A stretch of DNA of 64,000 nt from the NCBI RefSeq assembly GCF_964340395.1, contig NC_135555.1, positions 8,752,931-8,816,930 on the forward strand. The letters run 5' to 3'. A program made the translations under genes and the position numbers. The notes beneath the pieces are model-generated. The model was not told the DNA's origin. It saw only the letters and a list, made by a program, of their open reading frames with translations, and did not search any database. Positions 41,401 to 54,700 of this stretch are shown here, piece by piece (position 1 is the first letter of the stretch; each line of letters begins with the position of its first letter). Source of the stretch: Glandiceps talaboti. Lineage: Eukaryota; Hemichordata; Enteropneusta; Spengelidae.

Positions 41401-44400
41401 TGTAGAATCCGAAAAGACATATAGGGAATTCTGGGAGAATCTACCAATTTATGGCATTGAAAAGATCACATTCACTAGCTTGCTATATGCTGTCAATGGA
41501 TGACGTCTAACATGGATTCTATCACCTAATACAGACATGTCAACTATTTAAAAGTCGAAATCAAATCATTTGTCTCCATAAGTTTGTCAAATATTTATAA
41601 CACTTGTTCTTTACCTGTGTCTATTTTCTGACATTTCTAGTGTCATGAGTGTTGTGGGTGTAAACAGAGACTGATAATTACCTTTTGAATTGCTATCAGT
41701 GTGCCAAAATAGAAACTTTAACTCAGCTGGTCTCATTGTAACTTTGACATGGATATTGTTGGATTACTTTTCATATTTTTGTATGTTTATCATCATGGTT
41801 AAGTTCGCTAGTAAATATATACTGATATTACATACAGAATAATAGTAATGGTGTTATGTATTCCAAAATGTTATATAATGAGAGATTTACACTAAAAATT
41901 AAACATTCTGACAAATTTGTTCACTGTGGGAACGAGAGATGAAAATTAGTTGTCTTGCAATGAGTAGCCTGCTATAGAAAATTTGCTTGATTTTAATGTG
42001 AGTTTACACCCCATAACCGGATTTCTTCTGTCAATAATTCACCTGAAATTCCATCACACACAGAACAATACATTTATAAACTGTGGCATTTTGTGTTTTT
42101 TTGAGTACACAGTAATTTTATCACATCAGAATACATACCTAGGATTAGGTATGTTTAGGGAGAAGTATTTTTTTTATTGATACGGGCCAGAGATGAAGTG
42201 GTGGATTGTAAAATTGTAAAGCTAGATTGAGAGAGTGAAGAGATGTGTGTTTTGTTGTATCACTGCATCTTTTATTGAAACAGGGCATGTTGAGACAGAT
42301 TCCATTGTTAGCCTTCAGTGTGAGAAATGTCTCCGTAATGACCAGGGTTGCTAAGCAGCGCTATGAAATCTACCAGACAACAATGAAGGTCTACAGAAAC
42401 CAAGTCATTCACTGGCAGGCAGAACTGAACAATACATACACACTGCACTGCCCTTAGATATAAAGAGAAAAGAGACACAATCCAAAGATGGAGTTATATT
42501 TCTAAGTTTTATAACAAGTCGTTGCACTGAATTTCTAAGCCTGGTGTGTCATGTGATGGTGTATGAGTTGTGACATAGTTATGAGTATCAACTAAGACCA
42601 GAGGAGTCGGTCACTGTTTGTTCACTTTGTAGTATGATTTATGTACAAACCAGGTTAAAAAGGTGAGATGGCGGCACTGTCAGTGCAGCACAAAAGCTTT
42701 CTAACGTGATCCAAATTTCATTAAATCTGAAAATGAGATCGGGGAAAGTGTAAATGAGAATGAAGGAAAAGTTTTTTTTTTACAGACAACAAGAAGTTTG
42801 CGTGGGGTGAATAGTTTGCCGGTGGGTAGGTATAGTCATTCCAAAGTTCACAGTGATGATGAATTTATCTAAAGTCAACAATAGAGAAAAAAGACCTGTG
42901 TTCCCTGACGTAGTCTTATACATTGTGTTATAAACCAGTCAGTTTTCTTTTATGTACCAAGTACCTACTATGAATAGAAATCACCTCAAACTTTATGCAC
43001 AGAAAAAAAAGGGTTTGTTAACATAATAGAAATTCAAGTCTTTATATGTAAATTGTTAGATAGGTCAGTTTCATGTTATAACATATATAAAACTGATGTA
43101 GAGCGCTTTTCTAGCAGACTACATCCTCCATACATAAAGTGGCCTATGTGCAGATTGGGGTGTAGGCACTTGCTCATTTACATAACAATACATGCTAAGC
43201 TCCATTATCACTGGTCACCATGGCAATCAAATCAATAATCATTGATGAGGTTTCATAAGTCAGGTATTGTTTCCTGCGTCCATGCAGACTGTCTAACATT
43301 ACAACACCACTGTATTTGGTGTATTTTTAGAAGGTGATGTATTTTATCCTGTGAGCTGATAATGCACCTGTGTAGTAACAACAGGCTACAAGTACAAACA
43401 GGATGCACAAATATTCTGTATTCATATGAGGCGCTGTCTCCAAAGCATTCAAGAAAGGTGAAAAGTGAAAACATCAAGAAATTCAGCATTTGTCTGTGAT
43501 TGATAGGGTTGATATATTTTTCCCCCTGTCTTTTTTAGCTACGTGACTATTGATGTCCAGGCAGTGGTGTTAGTAGTGGTCAGTATGTAGTAGGTGTGTC
43601 GCCACTCTGGGCTGTTTCTTTTCATTTCTATACACTCAATGGTTTTGCATGAATTGGTTGCTCCATAGCAGACCTATGTGCTGTCAATGTGGGTAATTGT
43701 TCAGTTGGGGAGGACAAAGCATTGACTGCCCTTCAAGGAAACTCATAATTTTTATGTTGGGTCGGACATGTCATCTCGTATAGGTAGTTATGTACAATAT
43801 ACCATTGTTAGGGATGTCAGAGTGGTGTGTACACAGTATAATTAGTTCGCCACCATTATATGAACGAGTCCCTCCATAAAGTTAAAGCTGCTCACCCCTA
43901 GGACGGCTACTAACATGGTATGTCTAGGAATTTTCTATAGTTACTAGGCACCAGGTCAAATGAGAATGATAATAGGGCTGGAAGTTACAGAGAGATGCTG
44001 TGTATAGAATAGATGCATCATCTATTATTGAATGGAGTGAAAAAATCCACCTTTCACACCGATGTTTGAACAACAGTTGAAAAGCACAGACAGGTAAATT
44101 GGGTTAAGTTTTGATAGTATTTCTATTTTATTAGTAGATTTATGTGTGGGTTTTGGAACTCAAGAATTGGTGAGTCTTTGACCCTATTTGCATGTTGGTA
44201 TATCACAGAGTGTTATAGTCCATCTTTGGTGGTAATAGTTTAATAGTGATGAAGAGATGATGAGATACTGAATCAGAGCTGACGTCGTTCTCGGCATAAA
44301 TCTAACTGAGAAATTGATGTGAAACAAATATGTCAATCACAAAGGAAATGAAAGTCGAGGAAATGAACTAGAGGGTTGGTCAGGTTGGTGTGCAGGATAG

Positions 44401-45639
44401 TATAGGGGCTGTATGAGCGGTACCACTTTGCATACACTATAGACTTGTTACTCTGTTTACATAAGGTTTAAATGTCCTATTGAACTGATGCTATTCAAAT
44501 AAGTTAGATGTTGGAATTCCACCCAAGTCATGTGAGTTAGGGTTTCTGTGTTTCATCTTGTTTGTGTGGTGAGTATCTGATGTAGTTTGGTCAACCTGTA
44601 AGTGTAAAGTTGGTTGGTAAAATGTAATAGTAATGTAGATCCATGGTTCCAGTTGTGCCAAGTTTGGTACGTTTAATATATTACCAACTTGATGTAGATG
44701 TATTATTTGGACTAACAGGTGTTCGCCATTTATCCACCCAAGTTGATCAGCTGTAATGACGGCGTGATATATGAAACAGATGCTATATAGATGAAATGTA
44801 CGATCTTACAAAGTGAAATTCTTAAAGGGCTATGTTTCAATCCCAATCATCATATTAATATTATCGTAACTTTTTTTGTAGCTCTAGTAATTTATCAAAC
44901 AATCTGTTTTTCAAATTTTATATGTAGAGTTATCCTGCTCCGAAATAGGCCTTTAAATAGAATCGCTAATTTTGCAACATTAGCTATTCAGAGCAATGCA
45001 ACAAATCACACCCTTAACAGAGATGAATTTATAGTTCCCAAAATTGCCAAATATGTGTGTGTGTTGAAAGACTAGTTTTTTATGTCAATATATCAATAGT
45101 TATCATTTCTAAGTTTGAAAGTTATATTACAGTTGCCAAGGTGACAGATAGTTTGTACTTTGGCCAGTACTTCATATTGGAGTGTTTGGCTGAATGCCCT
45201 GTAGGTAGGTATGTATGTGTTATTCTTACGCTGACCTCCAGATTCAGTTAACAGATTTACAGGTCATGGTCACTGACTACTGATTATATCATAATGATGC
45301 CTAATCACACGTCACTCACATGGTTATATTAAAATGAAAAGAGAAAATGAAACCATCATTTTTGACATCTGAGATAATAAGATGGTGTTTATGAAATTGG
45401 CCTCCTTCCAGGAGACTTCGAAGTATGTAATAATTTATTTCATGTCCAAGTCATGTGACATGGTTGATGCTACAAAGAATTTTGAATATAGTTGACAAAG
45501 TTCCTATTTCATATATCCTGGTGATTTTCATATATTTGGAGTTCATCGTTCCTCTAAATGGAATATCAGATTGTAGGTAATGTAGCCCTATTGTTAATGG
45601 CTTGAATTATGGTATTTGTTGTTGTAGCCCCCCCCCCCC

Positions 45640-45686
<47 letters not shown>

Positions 45687-45707
45687 ATACACAGACACAT
45701 ACACACA

Positions 45708-45742
<35 letters not shown>

Positions 45743-48700
45743 CAGTGGGCAGTGTTGTACATTCTCCTTGATACTATGTCATTAGGTTGGTAGTTTTGAC
45801 TGTTCCAAATATGTTGGTAGTAGTACACAGTGTTATCAGTAAATTCTTAGAACCTCAGATACAGTTTTACAAATTACCTACTTGAAAAATACCACCATGA
45901 CAAAAATATTGGTAGGGAACTTTGGTAAAATGAATGGTGAACTCGGGTAGATTTTACCTCTTTACCATCCATAACAAAAACAAATAGGAAACCCTCGTTA
46001 ACACTGGTAGTGAACTCAGGTAAAATTACTTGGGAATTTGGGTAGACTTTAATACCTTAGTTATAGCCCTTAACAAAAACAATGATATCATGATAGGGAA
46101 CCCAAGTAAAATGACAGGGGAATTTAGGTTGGTTTTGCCTACATACCACCTTAACAAAAATGCTGATAGGGTTATCAGGTTAAATAAATGATTAGGGAAC
46201 TCAGCTAGATTTTACCAACTTACCACCTTAACAAAAACTCTGATGGCAACCGCAGGTAAAATGACTAAGGAACTCTGACAGATTTCACCTAAAAATAAAT
46301 ACTGGTGAGGAACCATGGTATAAAATGACTGGGGGAACTCAGGATGATTTTATCTACTTACCACCTTAACAAAAACTGATGATACAAATGATACCGAGTG
46401 ACATAAGAATGAAATAACTTAATTATCATTTATACCATGTCATATGAAATATAAATATTGATACATAACTATGTTATGATAATCCATATATAGATATAGT
46501 ACTAGACCAGTGTGCCCTCTGAAGATAGCCAAATTTCATTGCTTTCAGTCAAAATGATAAAACCTGACATTTCTTGTGAGTCACCACATAGTAAGAGATA
46601 GGGGAACACCAAATTTTGGTTCGTCACTAGAAATTATGTGTCTGGCTTGTCAAATTGGCTTAGCGGGCACACTAGTACTAGGTTTGGTTCAAAATGAACA
46701 AATACTCATTTTTGTGAAGGATGGGATGATAAGTTATCATTGGTATTCAACATTTGTTTTCCTCTCCTATCTACATCTATATTGATGATGCTTGTTGCCA
46801 TGGAAACATTTTTTTATCACATATCTTCATCATTCAATAGAATGAGAATCCATCAATATTCAGAATGGCTGCTCCTGTATTGTTTGTGATAATAGCTGAC
46901 GGTTATTACAATTTGTGAATAGACATTTTGTTATGATATTGAGTCTTTGTCTGCTCCTAGTACCCTTTACTGAGCCCATTAGTACATATAAAGACTTTAA
47001 TTTTGTCACTGTGGCTATTATTGATTAGGAAAAGAAAAGGCCGATCAAGAGAGAAATCAACTGAGATGTTGTTGTATCTATGTTGTTGCCATGGCACACT
47101 TGTGTGTTTTTTCAGGACAGTATCATACATTGCATGGTGAAATAAGAACATTCTGTGGAATTCAGTGTGTATGAGAAAATACAATTGATTGTACCTTGCA
47201 GTGTAATACCTAACAACTGCATCCTAAGATGACACATAACCACCACATACAAAGACCACACCTAGCAACCACATACAAAGACCACGCCTAACAACCAAAG
47301 ACCACACTTAACAACCACATTCAAGAACACACCTAACAGCCACATCCAAAGACCACACCTAACGTCCTCATACAGAGGCCACACCTAACGACCACATCCA
47401 AAGACCTCACCTAATGACCACACTTAACCACCACATCCAAAGACCACACCTAGCAACCACATCCAGATATCACACCTTATTCAAAGACCGAACAACCACA
47501 TAAAAAGACCAGATGTAGATTCCCCCAGTGGTAAGCTCATTTCATCAAGGCTAAAGCAAGGCTCAGGCCTTTATCCAAGATTTGCACTTTCGTATTTATT
47601 AATACATTTCAAATTAGTTTGGGATTTCATTATCTACATTTGTTGTAATAAAAATGATGTCATTATCAAAGGACTGTGGTCCCTAGTCAGTTTTAGCATA
47701 ATCTGAAAATGAGTGTCTATACAATTTTATTCTGTTTTTGTAATATATTGATAAACTAGTAAATTATGAATTATTTTGTGGTGTAAAGATGTTACATGTC
47801 TATAAATATTCTCGTAGTATTTCAGTTATTAAAATAAACATAATTATTGCTGTATCTGTAGCGTACATAATTCTATCGTTTCTTCATTTCGACATTTTAT
47901 GATAGTTTTTGTAAACAATATGAAAAGCACATTGTTAACTGAGAAAAAATGGCCTCTGCTTCCTGCTCAAGATACAGTTAAAAATGAAAAGTTTAGGAAT
48001 AAATGCAGAAAAAGACAACCTGATAGATTGGTCATGAAAATAAAAATATTTGCTCGTGGTCTAATTTTGATATTTGATGGAAGTAAATTGAAATACACTT
48101 TTTCTTGAATGATCCAATGTGTGTTGTCAGACCGGTTGCTAACATCAGAGAGCTATACACTATGGTTGCCATGGCAGCAGTGGTATTTTCTGTATGAGGG
48201 CATTTCTACTGGTACAAGCATACACAGGCCTTCCTGCCATATGTTACACACTATACTTCAATGAACAACCTTAAATCATAATATCAAATATTTATAACAA
48301 TTACTGCTCCTCATATAATACACCATGCCACCTGTATTGAGTGGAATAGTCTGTTTTAAATACAGCTATGATGTTATAGAATGAACTGAAACTAAATAAA
48401 CCATGATCAGGACGCGATGACAAGTGATATATATGTATGGTTTGTAATTTGCTGAGTCTCATGTAGGTTTACATCAGTGTAGTCAAGTGTGTAATAATGT
48501 GTAGTAGATCAGGTGTGCAGGAGATATTTTAAAATCCTAGGTAAATTTAAAGATTACTTAGTTTGTTAACAACTGATGGGTGTAAATGAACTTGACATTG
48601 TAGAAATATATGTTGACAGATGCAGTCAGAGTCTTAGCCAGTACATTGCCTGTAGTCATGTGGTTACTGTGGAAAGCAAATCCCAAACTGAGATGCATGA

Positions 48701-51700
48701 AGGTTTCCTCATGTCTTGCCGTTTATTGTTACATGTAGCTTATTGATTGTTGTGAAAAGGGTAGTAACACTAATTTTAACTTCTGAAAAAGTGGAAAAAT
48801 GCAAATTTGTACATTTTTAAAAAAAATGAATGTAAAAAACCTCCATGAAACCCCTCGGATGGAAATTAAACCAGTATCATAAATTATAATTTGATATATG
48901 TTACAATACAACAAGGGCAGAAGGAAAATTTTGCATGTTTGAGAGCAAGCTTCTATGTTTAAAGTGTCATAAATTGTAGATTGGTATGTGGTCAATGAAT
49001 ACATGTTTGAGTTGTTGGTACTACAAGTCAACAGTGTAACCTGGGTGTTGTAACTACACTACTGTTTTATTTGTTGATATACAATACATAAAAGTCAGTT
49101 ACAAAAGTTGAAGGCACCGCTGACCTTGTAGTGGTTGTTTGGTAGGTTTACCTGATGACCCCCCCCCCCCCACACCCTTACCCATCCACTGTTTACCTTG
49201 CAATGGTTTGACTGGTAGTTGTACATTGATTAAAAACCCCTCCACCTTTTCCGTCCACTTCTTACTTTGCAGGTTTGATTTGTTTGATGAAAAATCACCC
49301 CCCTCCTCCATCCACTTCTTCTCTTGCAATGGTTTCAACAGTAATTGTACAGTAATTGTCTCCTCCCCCCTCCCCTTCCCCCCAGCCACTGCTTCCTTTG
49401 TAATGGTTTGATTGGTGCTTGTGCAATGATCAGTTCCCCTCCTGTCTTCTCCCCCACTCCTCTCTCCCATAACCACTGCACTGAATGCACTAGTTGTTAC
49501 AAGTTCTACACAGTATTGCCATACTACAAATAAGTTGAAGAGGTTGGTTATTCACTCTTGCCATGTTACAAGTAAGTTGAGGTTTTAGTACATGAAGATT
49601 TGTGTTTGAACTATTTCCCAATTGATTTATATCATGTTATATGTACTCATCATAAATAACTTGCTAGCTAGTTACAGTACGGTAAATTTACATGCTTGAT
49701 CCATCTTTCCAATAGTCTAGTTCCTATAATGGTATTGTTCTGATTTACACCTCCACTCACAGTTTAGTTAAAGACCACGTTGGCATCCAGACTATCTTTG
49801 GAACTACTGGCCTCTTGACTGTCAATACTATTTTAATGCATGTGTGTTCCTCTTTGGATCCATTGTTTAACTATTGACTTTTTTGGCATCATGCAATGAT
49901 ACATGTAAGTCATATACCTCCTATCTCGATAATCCTCCATCTCCACCCCGACCCCCACCCCCACCCCCACTCCCACCCCCACAACTGAAAATATTTTAGC
50001 ACAATTTTTGCATCTTTCCGTTTTCAAGATTGAGAGCAGCAGATGTTTGTGGTAACTACTATTTTGTAGTAAGTAGCGTGGAACAACTGTTTGAGTTCTG
50101 TTACTGATAGTTTTAAGGAAAATGAAAAACTCTTTTGTACTTTCAGAATAATGATAGAAATTGCATTGTCTCTAATTGATTTATCAAAGTGGAATGTAGT
50201 AAGTACTGTTACCATGGTTTCCAATTTCTGACTAGTCACTGACACAATCCCCTCCATGATAGAATGGAATGTTCTAAGTATTGTTACCCTGTTCCCATTT
50301 CTGACTTGTCACTACCATAACCCCTTTCTCTGTAGAATGGAATGTTCTAAGTTGTTCTCCCAGGTCATTCCTGAGCTAGCAGCAAAACCCCCTTGATAGT
50401 AGAATGGTATGTTCTAAGTAGTCAGACTCTCATTTGTGACTTGTCATTTCCTATTGATAATCAGAACATAACTATAGAAATATTATCCTTGTGATAATAA
50501 CATGAAGACAATTAGGAAACTGGTTTCCATGGTGATAATTTTGATAGCGAGAATTGAAACTGCGAAAGTATTGTAGTGATGTAATGAGATACGTATGTGA
50601 AGTCAGGTTATGTAGATAATATGTTGGCCTCATTACATAATATTGTTGATGAGAAGATGATTAATTAATTGATTAATTTAAATTTTGGTTGTTCTGTGTT
50701 CAGATCATTAGTGAAGTGGTTTTCTTCATCACCATCTTCCTAGAAACTGATGTCTATTTTACACATCTATACCCGAGTTGATTGGTTAAAATTATCGAAG
50801 GCCGGAATTTTTTATTTATCTAAATAGTTTATAACAAGATAATTAAGAAAACACTAAAAAACTTGATAGCATCTAAGTATGTTTATAAATGTCTTTAAGT
50901 GTTTTTAGAACTGTTGGCAAAAAGTTGATGATGACATATAATGATCGCTGTACTAGTGCTAGTGTGAGCAGGTTGCAAAGACTTTTCTTACTGTGCCCCA
51001 TCACTTCCTGTAGCATAGCAACCGTCGCTGTATCTCATTTGCATATTGGTTAGTCATGTGATATGTTTCAAGTTGGTAAGAGGAGATGTGAAAGATGTCA
51101 GGATTTGACTGGGATGCAGTCTGTAAGTATTCGATGTAGTGACATTTCATTTTCATCTCTGGTAGACAAAGTAGGATGCAAACTAAGGCAGTGAAACAAG
51201 GGTGGATGGTGTCCTGAAAATAATATGAACATTTCAATGCAGCAAGGTGCATGTAGGTATGTTAGATGAGTGTGGTAGGGTTTGGTAGTGGAATAAATAC
51301 TGTTCTTGTATATAACCTTATAGATTTGATGTGAGTTACAATATGTGTACAATATTTTATATACATAGTATTAACAATATAGGGATGGAGTAGATAAAAA
51401 CTGGAAAGTTTGATGATTACGGTGACTTGTTTTTTTAGTGATAACCGTGATAAATTTATAAAATTGATGAAGACTGGAGTACATGTCTGCATCAGTATGT
51501 TGGTAGAAATATTTGTGTCAGTTCACATACTAGACATAGATGAAGTCTTGGAATGCCTGCTTGGTGTTAGGTTTCCTATCCTATGCTGAGATGAGTCAAG
51601 GCTGGTTGGTAGACCAAAACTCTCTCTCTCTCTCTCTACATGTTCTTTACTTCCCATCCCAGTCATGTCATCTGCATCCTGTCTCTCCCAGTCAGCTATA

Positions 51701-54700
51701 TCCACTACAGGAAATCAGCCATGGCGTAGTTTTCCTAGTTTACACAATTTATTTTCAGAAAGAAGAGAGGTATGCCTGTGTTAACATTTTGTCTTTGGTT
51801 AAAAATTAATTTGGATTACAAACGTGATGGATGCTATTATAGCTGGCTAATCAATTGTACTTGTTTGAATTAGAGTACAGCTTTTTTCTTTATGTCATCA
51901 ACAAACATACATTTTCATGTAGGCTATAATTTCAACTGAAGCCTGAATGAAGTGTTTTCAGTTTGTATTTGATGACTAATCAAACTCTGTATACTGGCTC
52001 TATATTGATTACTCTGTTACATCGAAATTTACATGAACACACATTTAAATGTATGTTCTTGTATAATCTATGTTGTTTTAGTCAGTTATTAATTATATTA
52101 GTTATCAACCATATCTACATGTAATATGTTAGTTAGAAAATATTTCACAAAGTCGTGATAGCGTTAGTGGAATATAATGCTTCGTAGAAATGTATTTTTG
52201 TAAACTTGCCTTCCATTTGAGTGTAAATGCATCTCATAAGATGAAGAAATTCATTGTATGTTGAATGCAAAACAGATGGCTGGTTTCCTCAGCAAATGGC
52301 TTTTGTTTGTGAGCCTGCAGGCAGGGCTGGGCCAAGATTGGTAGTCAGATGATACAAAAAGCAGAAATTCTACTGATTAAATATGCCTGATGTATTAAAA
52401 AATTAAAAATTAAGAAAGTCGTACATACATGTAAAGTACATCTTTTTCTAACTGATGTATGCATTAAAATGTCAGAGTAATGGAATTTTCTCGTTTGCAA
52501 CTTGGATGAGGATTTTTTTTATATTTATCTTCATTTTTTTTTTACATCTGTTTGTAATATTATGGGTATTGGCTGGGTATTTGCGATAAACACCATCACC
52601 ATTTTGTTCGAATGAAACAGAAAGTTGTCTAATTTAGATATGACACTGGAGGAAGTTGATACAGTGATTCTAAGTACTAGAAAGTCATTGAGATTTTTAT
52701 GTTCAATTTGTTCGTGGAGATTTTATGAAACCAACTTTTCTGACTTTTGTGTGTGTTTTAACAGTGATGTTTACATGTGCTATATATTGTGAGTGTCATT
52801 TCACTTAGATTCATACCAGCAAGTTTGATGCCAGCACATTGAGATGATTTCAGTGTCTAATCTAATCTTAACTGATGTATATATATATATAACTAATGAT
52901 TTATTAATTCATGACTTCAAGGATTTTAACACAGATAGCTACTTTAAAAAAAACCCATGTCATGTACGCTGTAAATTACGAATTTTGATAAAAATAGATA
53001 TTTTAGTACAGCTGTGAAGGGAAATGGTTATTTGATATGTAAATTTATGAATAGTTTCAGTTTTCATTTGAATTTGTATGTGTGGTATTTTTATACAAGT
53101 TTTGACTTGAACTCATCCTTTGCAGCTGGCAAATTTAGTTTAGTATGTGTATGTATGTGTATATGTGTATGTGTATGTGTGTGTATATATGTTTGTGTAT
53201 GTGTATGATTCACTTGTAGCACATGCAAGGCTGTGTCTTCATTCCATCGTTTCACTTGTATGGTGGATGTCTGGGAATGTTGCCAAAGATGCTCCTTTGT
53301 GGTGGTTGCCATGGCAACAGTGATGCGAGTGTGAAATACCACGGAGACAGGTATCAGTTGAAGAGAGTTGATTGATGAAATTGAATGGAAATGAACAGTG
53401 AGAGAGGTGAAGTATAGTTAGGAGGACTCATTTCATTAACATCAGTTGACAGCTAAGAGAGCCTTGCCAATTACAAAGTCACTCTATTTATAGACCAGTC
53501 CTGCAGCTGACAATGGTTTCCATAGCGCTCAACATCCTTAGCTGTCTAATAAAATTTGATAGTGGTCATTATATTCACAGCATCCTGTGAGGAAAAGACA
53601 ATTGATGGTGTAAACATAGTGAAGATAGCTAGGTTGGGATTTTTGTGTGCCATCAACATTTTATCAATTGTTTAATGAGTAATCAATTCCTGGGTCATGG
53701 GATCAGGCTTTCCATATATGGTAGTGGATGTATGGCTGGGTGGATGTTTGGAATACAATAGTTCTACTCATTTCGTAGGGATGATAAACTACATCACCAT
53801 TTTAACATGTCACAGCTTTCTATGTGATAAAGAAAACATTTCTTTTTATTATACTAGGAGTTTGTCTCTGGGTGATAGACAAACAGGGTTTGTTGCCATG
53901 GTGATGGCCTGTAGATGACAAATTCACTTGTCTAATTTGTTTGTTCTGTGAGGAGTTTTTACTTGCTGGTAGACAATAAATTAATTTGAATATTTTGTTG
54001 TTGGCTTGAAGTGTTTCTTACAGTGTTTAAGGTGATAAAGAGGAAGTCATGAATATTTTGATGTGTTGTATTGTTCAATGGAACAATAGCAAAAAGGGTG
54101 CATCTATGTGTGTGTGATTGTTAGCTATTGATGTATAGTATAGGGTGTGATGACAGACATGTCTGGAATAAAGTCGGATCTCTTCAACAAACATGTTGCT
54201 ACATCCACTCTTTTAATAATTAACATAGAATTGTCATTGATATGAGCTATATTTATTTGGAATTTATTTCAGTTGGGAGCAAAGCAGGCAGTGGTACTGA
54301 TGTAGCACAGCTCTTAGGACAGAAAGCAGCTGTGATGGATGATGTAGAGGCTGCGGCTGTGATCGGTCTCCATGGCAATGCCAAAGAGGACAGTATGTTG
54401 AATCTGGATACCGACAGTGATGGCCTCAATCATGCTATATCCAAAGTCAGATCACATTCCAGAAAGATGGCAAGTCCAAAAAAGGCTGTGGCAGCTCTTG
54501 CACACTTCCGAAGCTCAAACAAAACATTGGCTAATGAACCATGTTCCATGGACAGTGCTGGAAGGGATTTTCCTCTAAATGATCATTTTGGTGTCTCTGA
54601 TTTAGCCAGTGATGACACCAGTCAGGATCTTCCTGGGGAGGAGCGGAGTAGTGATAACTGGACTTATAACTCTGAAGGAGATGACCTTTCACCTATGCAA

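Larger units (their letters stand above)
32443..54272 (+). other. RREB1 intron 1 (21.8 kb)
   Basis: Bounded by GTGAGT and a TTTCAG acceptor. I found no supported internal exon or nested gene. Listed separately: foldback and TIR elements (35197-35644, 35889-36194, 36271-36474, 40680-40755), minisatellites (40985-41460, 45880-46380, 47213-47515, 49100-49480, 50180-50450) and simple repeats. Several near-palindromic gttgccatggcaac (X-box-like) sites are scattered through its second half. Long first introns of transcription factor genes often carry enhancers, but none can be called from a single sequence. Confidence 0.7.

Noticed and set aside
42284-42460. Possible zinc-finger-like exon in RREB1 intron 1 (LQCEKCLRNDQGC in the phase after exon 1)
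   Set aside because: The frame hits a stop right after the second cysteine pair, with no usable donor before it, and no histidines follow.
49099-49476. Open frames on both strands in the C-rich minisatellite
   Set aside because: Unit periodicity and long C runs keep frames open. There are no splice sites in phase with RREB1.
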